Source: Mercurialis annua
Taxonomy: Eukaryota > Streptophyta > Magnoliopsida > Malpighiales > Euphorbiaceae
Length of the DNA stretch: 64,000 nt
Direction: 5' to 3'
Assembly (NCBI RefSeq): GCF_937616625.2
Contig: NC_065574.1
Location: 3,472,001 to 3,536,000, forward strand
Part shown: positions 13,292-23,200 of the stretch, one piece after another
Position numbering within the stretch: position 1 is the stretch's first letter
How the letters are laid out: each line of letters starts with the position of its first letter
Translations under genes and position numbers: made by a program
The notes under the pieces: model-generated
What the model saw: only the letters and a program-made list of their open reading frames with translations
Databases searched by the model: none
What the model was told of the DNA's origin: nothing

Positions 13292-13799
13292 TTGGGAAAT
13301 GAGAATCGAGAATTGAGAATTGATGAGAGAAAAACAGAGAGGTGATTTATTTTCGTTACTGGGCTTTATGAGGCTTTGTTTGGGAGAGAAGGTAATAAGG
13401 TAAAGTACGAATTTTTAAAATAAAGTAACATTCAGTAAGAACGGTAAAAGAAGGTAAGTGTTGTTTTTAATCCTTTCGTATTTGGGAAAATAATAAAATA
13501 AAGTAAGAGTCTATAAAAAAATTCAGTTAAAAATAATCCAACACTCCAATTTAGAGGGTTGGCATATGAATGTTGAGAGGGGTTGGGAAATATTTTTCAA
13601 CCTTCTAAAACTTAAAAAAAAATTCCAAACAAAAATTGAAATTTTCCAATTCCTGTCAACTTTTACTAACCCTCCTCAACCCTCAATCCAAACATAGTGT
13701 GGATGTTTGGCTAATATTTAAGGGGGCCAACATCAACATTTGTACCCTTTGACCTATATATCAATAACCCTTTCGGCCATTATAACTCTGCTAACAACA
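13292..13799. promoter_or_regulatory. TMN 5' UTR and promoter, and spacer to the pseudogene
   Basis: The first 60 or so bases are the TMN leader on the minus strand, rich in CTCATT-type pyrimidine repeats. The rest is AT-rich. About 13550-13720 carries loosely inverted pieces (GGGTTGGGAAATATT against repeated AACCCTCC motifs) that may be an old fold-back element. I could not fix its ends. Confidence 0.35.
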
Positions 13800-15560
13800 A
13801 TGCAAAACCCTTCAAACACGCTCCCGTTTACCATCATTACGCCGGAAGTGGATACATATCTTTCGGCGGTTGAAATACATGACGAACAATTTTCTGTTTC
13901 GGTTTTCAAATATGGTGGAGGTAAATGTCTAGTTAATATCGTATTTGAAAGTCTCAAAAGGGTTGATAACAGTAGTAATATGATTCTTCAGCCTATTATG
14001 GTTCACGGAAATCAATCTGATGATCGTTGTTTCTTAATTACGGAAAGGGTAACATACATCAAGACTTGGTTTTCAGAACAACGTGATTTATGGAGGCAAC
14101 AGTTTGAACCAAATCTCGATTTTGAAAATCAGAAAGAAAGATTGTGGCTCTTTATTCGATCAGATTTTTCTGAAAATATTACGGTAAAAAGTTATTTAGT
14201 TTTTTAAATCTATTGTTTAGTCTATATATATTTCCATTGATTTATAATTTTTTTTAGTCAACTCATCCGAGTAATTAAGATGGCGCAATTGAAAGATATT
14301 TCATTCAAAATGGATTTAGATGTGTTTATCAATGCAAATAGAAAAGTGAAGATTTTTCCTCGAATGCCGCCACAATCTGAGCTAATTCCAGATTTGCGTC
14401 AATTACTTCATCAATGTGTTCAATGCACATTTGGATCAGATTTCTCAACCGTTTATGATTTTTCTGCCTTGATTTACATTTTAAATTACACACCCGAGTA
14501 AGTTTTTTATCACTTTATTTTTTCTCTGTTATATTAATATTTGTATTTGAAATTTAGACTGATATTTATTTTGTTTCATAGTCCTCGTGTGGATAGTAAC
14601 TCTGCTCTGGATTGCTGTTTTTTGACGTGATCGAATATAGATAAGGCAGTTATAATTGAAAAATTATATCAAATTGGGTTAAATCTCCTTATAAAAAGTG
14701 CCTTCCGTGCTTGTTTGAAACAAAATCTGCGTAATTGGTGGCACCGCATACCTGCCGAAGAGGTTGTGATCTTAGAAAGGTTGAATATACCGGTGATGGA
14801 GATATCTTGAACTTTTCAAGACATGTGATAATCCAGTGTAACGAAAGCTATAATCGTGCTTTTTTGGTATGTTTAAAATATTACATTAATTTTTATAAAA
14901 TATTATTTATTTCTATCATATTTTTAAAATTTTTGTAATTTTCGTAGAAAAATCGATCGTTCGCAGTTGACGCGTTGTATACCATGTTTCCAACTCTTTT
15001 CCAATCTATTGGGTACCTTATTATCGAATTTCCTGCTCACCTAAACAATCACGCTCTAAGAAATGAAACTGATATAAGGTAAAATAAAATTAGTTAATTT
15101 TATTTACATTTATTAAAAGAAATTTATAAATACGATTAATGTTTTTCTTTTGATATTATTTAGGAACAAAGGGTCAACGCGCCCCCTGAACTTGTGACAC
15201 GGGGTCATCTAACCCAATTTATACTTTTTTGAGCAACAAACCCCAAAACTCTTCATTTTTGGGTCAAATAACCCATAATTGTATTTTTAAAATGCGTAAA
15301 ATACAAATCGGAGGTGAGAGATACAAAAATATAATTAGATACTTCCCTAATTGTTGTGATATAATTATTCTAAATTCATTTTTTTGAAATAAAAATATAA
15401 TTATTGGGTTATTTGACCCAAAAATGAAGTGTTTTAGGGTTAGTTGCTCAAAAAAGTATAAACTGGGTTAGATGACCCCATGTCACAAGTTCAGGGGGCG
15501 CGTTGACCCTTTGTTCTATTATTTAGTGTGGCTCAAATTATGGAAAGACTAAGGGTGGAA
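13800..15560 (+). pseudogene. Broken multi-exon gene of unknown family, copy 1
   Basis: Several gene-like exons follow each other but cannot be joined into one frame. The first runs from ATG 13800 to 14183 and begins MQNPSNTLPFTIITPEV. The next (14258-14497) opens with a stop at 14276-14278 and continues in another frame from ATG 14280. The third (from 14582) reads PRVDSNSALDCCFL and meets a TGA at 14628-14630. The copy at the right end of the window has TGG at that place. A further frame shift lies near 14770, after the motif RNWWHRIPAEEVV. More exon-like sequence stands at 14949-15079. A MITE interrupts an intron-like stretch at 15164-15516. I do not recognise the protein; it does not look like a transposase or retroelement. 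The two decayed copies suggest a small gene family with active members elsewhere. Confidence 0.6.
15164..15516. mobile_element. MULE-type MITE with 10-bp target duplication
   Basis: A 353-bp fold-back element. The left end GAACAAAGGGTCAACGCGCC is matched by its exact inverse at the right end, and the inverted arms continue for over 100 bases. The flanks are TATTATTTAG at 15154-15163 and again at 15517-15526, a perfect 10-bp duplication. Duplications of 9-11 bp are typical of Mutator-like elements. No coding capacity. It sits inside the decayed gene, so it inserted after or during its decay. Confidence 0.85.
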
Positions 15561-15754
15561 AGAGAACTGTAAGGGCAACTGAGTAAGTGTTTTACAGATA
15601 ATTTTGTGCCAAAAAGATAAAACTGATTCGAGATTGCAAGATTTAATTAGAATGTGTTTATCTAAATTATATTCAATTTATTTTGTGGAGTCTCGTTTCA
15701 AGCTTCGGGCTTTTGCTTGTGGAGTCTCAACTAGTTGCTGTTTTGTGGAATATT

Positions 15755-15878
15755 TTGGCGGAGATCTTGTTGTTACTACTGAGGATTCTGCTAGTGCACA
15801 TATTCATCTTCTTCATTTGGAAATTGAGAATTGATGAGGAGAAAACAGAGGTGATTTGTTGTTAATCGTTACTATACA
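15755..15878. pseudogene. Duplicated fragment of TMN exon 1 and leader
   Basis: This segment matches 13232-13355, the first exon and 5' leader of the TMN gene, in the same orientation. Shared runs include GGAGATCTTGTT, ACTACTGAGGATTCTG, CATCTTCTTCATTTGG and TGAGAATTGATGAG. A short block of the leader (about 12-14 bases) is missing, and the match stops abruptly on both sides. It therefore carries only the signal-peptide part and start region of the gene, on the minus strand. It cannot make a protein on its own. Confidence 0.7.
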
Positions 15879-17376
15879 ATGTATTGAGACTTGGAAGAAG
15901 AAACTTTTTGAGAAAATTACAAGATAGTTCTAAAAACGGCTAATCTTTACAATAATGCTAACTTTATATAATCTTTTCACTGATGCTAATATTACATTTA
16001 CAATTAATGACTTTATTGTTTCATTGTTTTCATGAAACGCCTTTTCTCTTTAAGCCAACACGTGGCGAAGGAAAAAAAGAAGATAAAACGCATGTAGTCC
16101 AGGTTGCAACAAATTTTTTCATCATTATCCTTCCTTTTAATTTCTCTCAAATTTTGTTTGCTGTTACAATTGAAATCACAACCATTAATTCCACTCTAAG
16201 TTTTAAATTTTGTCGGGACTCTATGGACATTTGATATGATCCACGCTATTTACGATAATCACCATACTAATAAAAAAAATGTTTTCTCAGAAGGTGAAAT
16301 GATACAGGCTACGGGAGGAAGATGAGTTACCAGTACAGAGACAATGAAATAAGAATTAAGCTAAAATATGAATTGTATTTTAAACTACAACATATTTTAT
16401 TTTTGGTGACGAAATCTTTAGTCACAGAAAATTCATCGCTAATGATTTTAATGACGAACTGAATTTGTCGCCTCTAGTGGCGCATATGACGTAACGCGAC
16501 CGCTATGAAAATTTTGTCTGCAATTGCAATTTGTCGCTATATACAGGACATTTGTTGACTATCTTTAAAATAGTGATGTTTTGTTTTAAATTGTAAAAAT
16601 AAATACTGATATAACCTTATTAATTAATAAATGTATTTTAAATTGACTCGGAGTCATTTATTAATTAAAAAGAGTTAAATTTGGAAGGTAATAGCTAAAT
16701 TACATTGAAATCCTAAATGTACATATAAATAACGATAAATACATTTCGCTAAATAGACAACTAAAAAAACGTAGAGAGTAAATATAAAATTATTTAAATA
16801 CCCTTAGAATTTATTATACCAACACTAATTGATTTGTAGTTCCAATGTATGGAGTGATGATAATAATTCGCTGAAATAGAAATTTGTTAAGAGTGGAAAA
16901 AAGAAGAAGCAAGGAAGAAATCGAGTCTTTGCTGTGATTTGTTTGTTTTGTTGTATAGATCTAAGGTTCAATTTTATCATGGTCAAGTTTTTCTAAATAT
17001 GATGGTTTGATTTTGATCTTTGATGCAGATGATGTCTGTAAATGGCAGAGATCATATCAGCATGCAAAATTTAAGATCATGTATGAGTTTTGATCTAATT
17101 TAATTTTAGTTAAGGTTTATGGTCTATTTGAGTAATTAAACTTTAAAGAAGTGAAAAAATAGAGAGAGAATTTTTGGGTTTAAATTTCAAAAGAAATGTT
17201 GGTTGTTGTTTAACTAGAATTGATGCATTCTAACACAGAAGCAAAGGAAATTGTGATTCTTAATGTATAAATAAGAAACCTACTTCTAACTTTAAAATGT
17301 TCGCTTTGCCCACAAGTGCTCGATAAAATTTCTCTGTTGAATTAAATTTTTTAGCTGATAAATTAATACGAGGAAT

Positions 17377-17835
17377 GATACGTCATAAATGTACCACCAG
17401 TACATTGTAGATACATTACTGATACATTGTAAATACATCAATAATACACTAATGATACATTGTTGATACATCGATTGATTTTTATACTAGTGAACTAGCC
17501 CATACAAGTATTAAACTTATATTTGATATGTATTATGTAAAATGTTCATATTATTTTATATAAACTCAAAGATTAACTTCAGTTTGTGATAAATTTTACG
17601 ACGATTATACTGTTATTAGTTCATCTTTTTTTATTTATATATCATGTATATACATATTGGATATATCAATGATACATTATAGATACATCACCTGATACGT
17701 CATAGATGTACCCCCGGTACATTGTAGATACATTATTGATACATCAATAATACATTACCGATACATCTTTGATACATCGTAGATACATCAATCGTTTTTT
17801 AAACTAGTGAAATAGCCCATACAAGTGATAATTAT
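17377..17835. repeat. Direct repeat made of GATACAT variants
   Basis: A unit of about 140-150 bases starting GATACGTCATA occurs at about 17377-17515 and again at about 17694-17832. Both copies run from a GTACCxCCxGTACATTGTAGA segment through serial GATACATT words to TAGCCCATACAAGT. Looser GATACAT and TATGTATTAT words continue to about 18400. Function is unknown. Confidence 0.65.
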
Positions 17836-18534
17836 ATACTAACGCTAGTTCATCTTTATCACAAGTCAATTTAATTACTACGCTCGAGAGAGTGTTAGAA
17901 AATGAGACCATGAGTAAAGCATTCCCTCTTATGATACATTGCAAACTAATTTTTTTAAAATTATAATTTTTTTATAACATAAGAGTTAAGTTATGATATA
18001 TTATAGATACATGTTTGATGTATAATTTATACATTGTAATTTTTATATTAAAATAGATGGATTATTAAAATTATATTTGATATGTATTATTTATGTATCG
18101 TAGATGTATTATTAAAATTATATTTAACATATATTATTTGTGTATTTTGATATGCATTATGTATAAATAGTGTATCAAAAATGTATTGTTTGTGTATTTT
18201 GTACGCATTACATGTTATCTATTGAAAGTTTTTCTGATTTTTTTCTCTATTTTTTATATAATTCATGGCACAATAGTGTATTTAATATTCTAGATTATTT
18301 GTGTATTTAATATGCATTATTGGTGTGTTTTAAGATGTACTATTAAAGTTGTATTTAATATGTATTATTTGTATTTAAGATGTACCGTTAAAGTTGTATT
18401 TAATATGAAAAGATTCTGAAGTAAATTGTGTCAGTTTGAATAGTTTTCGAGACGCATAAATGATACTCCATATTAAAAATATAGTTTTGAGACACATAAA
18501 TATACATATAAATAATATAATTTTGAAACACATA

Positions 18535-18537
<3 letters not shown>

Positions 18538-18572
<35 letters not shown>
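18538..18572. repeat. AT microsatellite
   Basis: An uninterrupted run of AT dinucleotides, about 16 units, inside an AT-rich region. Confidence 0.9.
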
Positions 18573-18576
<4 letters not shown>

Positions 18577-18904
18577 TATATATATTTATTATTTTTATCA
18601 ATGATGATAGATTTGATGAAGAATATTGTTATTAGTTCTTTTTTTATATATCACATGTATATAAAGATGTTATATTACTATTATTTGATGCGTGAATTTT
18701 AATTAAAGCATGTGATACATATATCTTTTAATTTAATATATATTATACATACTGTTTAGAGACACATAAATAATACATATTAATAATTTATTTATTTATT
18801 TTTGTTTTAGAAATATGAAAAAATAATAATTAAATATGTCCTCGATACATATCTGATACATAACAGATACATATCTGATACATGTTTGAATGGTTTTGAA
18901 AAAC

Positions 18905-18990
18905 TGACGCGTGACTGACGCGCGTCAGACGCGTTTCTGACGTATTTTGACAGCTGTTTGACGCGTTTTGACAGCTGTTTGGCACGTTTT
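18905..18990. repeat. GACGCG-rich patch with a 21-bp tandem pair
   Basis: An island of CpG-containing words (GACGCG, CGCGTCAG) in AT-rich DNA. It ends in two copies of a 21-base unit TTTTGACAGCTGTTTG followed by ACGCG or GCACG. The composition differs sharply from its surroundings. Confidence 0.6.
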
Positions 18991-19678
18991 TTTTTTGCTT
19001 TTTTTGTATTTGAATAAGACATGTATCTCTTATTTAGTGGTTAGGTATAAGATGTAAACTTTTTAAGTTTTTAGGTGCTAATGTAATAAATGAGTTTAGC
19101 TAGCATTTTTGTAAATTTTATTAATTTTTTTGTATAGTTTTGTAATCTTCTCAATCTTCCTCATTGGGCTTTCAGAATGGAATTAATCGAGCTGCGTGAT
19201 TGTGGCCCAAAGCTCCTAAATTTAAGGCCTGGGCTAGTCCGATTTTAAATTATTGTTATGGACAATTTAGTAATTTTATTTTTTTAAAATTACTGATGTG
19301 ACTTTGTAAAACTTATTGAGTCGAATAAATATACTACACTATTCTTCTATTCATACAATAATATTATGAAAAATTTATTATATTTAATTTATTATATTGT
19401 ATAATTAACATCATTACAATCAAAATGATGCATATCATTGGCTATATCAAAGATGATGCGATGGAGATAGACTATGTAAGAATTTTTCATATTTATATCT
19501 ACTTCTTTCGGGCTTAAGATTATAATTATAGAATATTATGCGTTTAAATTTTTAAAAAGTCATTGTTTATTGAAATGTTTTCCATCGAATTCTAAAATCA
19601 TTACTATATAAACAGTGACAATATTAAATTAAATTATATGCTGATATCAATGATTAAAAATGTTCTTAATAACAAAAT

Positions 19679-19965
19679 GGCTAAACCCATCTAGAGGCCC
19701 TTATACTATATCATTTTTGTTCAAAAAGTCCTTGTACTATTTTTTATGTTATTCAGGTCCCTGTACTTGACAAAATTCTAATTTTTAGGTCCCTTTGAGG
19801 GACTGGAGGAACAAAAAAATTGTAAGTAAAGGTACTGGAAAAAACTAAAAAAGGACCTAAAAATCAAAAATTATATAAGTAGAGGGACCTGAAGAACAAA
19901 AAAATAGTACAAGGGCTTTTTGAACAAAAAGGATATAGTACAAGGGCCTCTAGATGGATTTAGCC
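19679..19965. mobile_element. MULE-type MITE with 9-bp target duplication
   Basis: A 287-bp fold-back element. The left arm begins GGCTAAACCCATCTAGAGGC and the right arm is its near-perfect inverse, ending GCCTCTAGATGGATTTAGCC. It is flanked by TAACAAAAT on both sides (19670-19678 and 19966-19974), a perfect 9-bp duplication. No coding capacity. Confidence 0.85.
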
Positions 19966-20243
19966 TAACAAAATCAAAAAAGTACTTTAATCATAACCTG
20001 GATAGTTTTTTTATAACAATAATGTATAAGGTCTAAACTAGTTCTTTTTAATCAGCTATGGACATACTCTATGTTAGCAAAAATTAGCGGAAATTAATTA
20101 GTACAATACTGCAATTTTTAAACTGCGCAAACTACGTATTGAGGAGAACCAAACACGGTGGCCAAGCCTTCTAATTACACAGCCATCCTCCCAATACTTC
20201 CCAGCAATTTCAGTTTTCAAAAAGTAAAAAACTAGTCTTCCTT

Positions 20244-23200
20244 CTAACTTTTAAAATCTTCAAGTTCAGTGAGGATCTCCTCCTCTGTCCTGTATATGAA
20301 ATCAATCATCCGCCATATCTGCCCACAAATCAATCATTACTTTGGTTCAGTGCTGTGATATCTCAATAATACACCCAAAATATGCATCAAATCAGATTTC
20401 AATTATTTCATGTTTAAATTCATCTAATGAATAACGATTGATATTTGCTTCTAGGTCTCGCAGGCAGGCAGACCCGATTGGAACTGGTTTATAAAAATTA
20501 AGACACTTAAAAGCAATTGCACCCGTGATAAACAAACCAAATCGCTTGAGCTTCTCATTATACAACACTACCGTTTCTTGACCAAGTGGTTAAACCGATA
20601 TGGTCTAGTGGTACAAGGGGAAACATAATATAAAAATGCAACCTAAAGCCAGGGTACATAAATCGAACCGAACTAAATAACCAAACCAAACCCATATATT
20701 CAGTTCGGTTCAGTTCGAAGTTGGGAGTAAAAAGTTCTAGTTTAGTTTTGGTGCAAACTGAACCAAATCGGAAAACAAACTGGAGTGATTAGTTCAGTTT
20801 AGCTGAAAATTTTAAATTTCCTATAAAATCTGTTGTCTTGGGTTCAGTTTGGTTTGAACCCACATGCACATCCCTACTCAGAGCCAAAATTACTTGACAT
20901 ACTGAAGCTAAATACTATTCTACAGATTTAATTAAAAAATAAGTAAATACTATTCCACAAAAAAAATTGCAAAAAATTGCTTTACTGACCTGTAAAGTAC
21001 CACCACCGCCTGAAGTACTCTCACAATCGTCAGAGACACTGACAATGGTCCATGGATCAGCAGCATTCCAATGGAAGTCAATGACCTTGTCCCTATATGC
21101 ACATACGAAATTTCAGTTACCACAAAAAAATAAAATAAAATCAAATAATTTGCAATCTTTGCCCAAAACGAAACACAGACATCCAACTGGTAGAAAACTT
21201 CTGTCAATTGAGGTTACTTAAACAAACAAAACAGCTATTAAGTGTAGACGATATGTAAAGGTTCATACCTATGTCCAGCATGTCGGAAAAACAATCCTGG
21301 AGGAGCCATTGGCAAGTTTAATCCAAAAGTATCTTCCTTTTTATTAACCTGGAAGATGATGAACTTATCAGATGAGCAAGTTCAAAACTTCTGTGTAAGA
21401 AAAATGCCAGCCAAAAAGGGAAATGAGAGCACATAATGTCAATCTCCCATCCAGTCTGAGTTGCTGATAAAGGAAGCCAAAAATAAAATTATGATATGTT
21501 ATCACTTATCAATGCCAATGTTACTGCAGAAAATGTACTTGCCTGACATCAATTCAGCCCTAATTGCTCGGAAAATTATGATATTTTTCATGGGCTCAAT
21601 GTTTGAATAGTAAAAGAATATAAATGTTCAAGCAGCTGGATGGAAAATATGCTTTTAGACAATATGAGTTACATGGACCCTCTGCTCGGAATATAGCTAA
21701 GTATTTGTAGGGCATGCATTTGAATACTAGTCTACTGAACCAGTGATTAACTTAAGTAAAGAAAACAAACATCAGTGCACCAATCCCCAATTTTCACTTT
21801 TGCAAGTAAATCCATCTTTTTCCATTCAATGTTAATGTGTCAAGGATTATCTGAAAGTAGTAGAAGTGCGTAGTCTGCGTGTCCAGTCTGTCAAACTGGT
21901 GTTAATGTTTTCAATTGGTTATTCTACTGCCATATTTGTGGGATTGGTCATGAAAGAGAAAAAAAAAGGATAAATTTAAAGCACAAACCTTCCCATAATC
22001 CCAGATATTTAAGATTCCATCCTCTGCGGAACTTCCAAAGACAGAAGACTTGTGTGGAGACCACTGGTGACAAATGAATAAGTTTGTTAGCCACAAAAAT
22101 ATTCCCATTTTTTGGACATAAATAATAGAGAAAAAAAGAACCTGTACACAAAGAACAGAAGCAGTGTGACCCGCAAATTTGTGAATAGGCGACCCAACTC
22201 CACCAGAAGTGGGCCTCCGGCGATCAAACATATGAATAGTATTATCAGCGGACCTGAAGTACAGAGGTCATGTAATCAACCACATACTATCAAGTGCATA
22301 AAACTTAAAATGATCATAGGTACAAAGAACCATAAGTGAAACAGAAAACCAGGACAGAGATCAGCTTAAGCTCCATATATATGATAAAGGATATAATTAG
22401 AAAACTTTCATATGGTAAATCTTGTGATAAACGTAAATCTTGTGATAAACAGGGTACATAGAAGAACAGGCAGGAAATGAAAGTACCCTGTGAGAATGAA
22501 ATTTACATCATGAGGATTCCAATCAACACAATGAAGATCAGAATTGTGAGCTTTCACGACCTGCCAGTTTGACAAAGATAAATCCAAAGATGTAGAAATT
22601 CTAACAATATGAAGTTGCAATTTCAGCTCTATTAAAAAATGTTTCCACTTACCATACCAAAGTTGAGTAATAACCACAGAAAACTAAAATTAAAAATATA
22701 CATTACACTCAGAGCTCTATATACAATGAAAATTCTGCAGGGTAAATTAAGAAATCAAATGAACATTTTACTCTGCAATATTTCAAGAATTAAAGATTGC
22801 CAGTATAAGAACATAGCCACAGTTATAGTTAATATAGCTCAGCTAAGTCTGAGTCCCATATTATTAATGCCACCAGCTCCAAGTATACTTCTCCAGTGCT
22901 ATTTGTTTAGAACCACAATCTCCAAAAGCAATACTAAAAAATAATTACTTCATATACTATGTTATCCTAAATCAATTTATTTTGCCTTCTGCTCTTTTCT
23001 CCCACTGCTCTCAATGTACTTACAATAAAGATGCATGCAAAGGTTAACATGGGACATCAATGAAATCATGTTGAACAATCTTCTACCAATTTATACCCAA
23101 TGGTTACCACCTCCATTTTCATACTGGACAATAAATTTATTATTCAGTCATTTCCAATGTCACTCAATCGCTTCTACTAATCTATTTAAACCCATTTTTG

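Larger units (their letters stand above)
15879..20243. other. Gene-free, repeat-rich spacer
   Basis: No gene is supported here. About 16390-16560 holds short alternating GACGAA / GTCGC / CGCTAA motifs, reminiscent of subterminal repeats of CACTA-type DNA transposons; I cannot find the ends. About 17377-18420 is built from variants of GATACAT. An AT microsatellite lies near 18538-18572, a GACGCG-rich patch at 18905-18990 and a MULE-type MITE at 19679-19965. The last 150 bases are probably the 3' UTR of the WD40 gene. Confidence 0.6.

Noticed and set aside
15604..15834. 76-residue frame near the TMN exon-1 copy
   Set aside because: Its second half is the antisense of the duplicated TMN exon and its first half has no recognisable domain. 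It could be a late exon of the broken gene, but I cannot support that.
17377..18420. CRISPR-like array suggested by repeated GATACAT words
   Set aside because: Spacing is irregular, the words vary, there are no unique spacers of fixed length, and the DNA is a plant nuclear genome.
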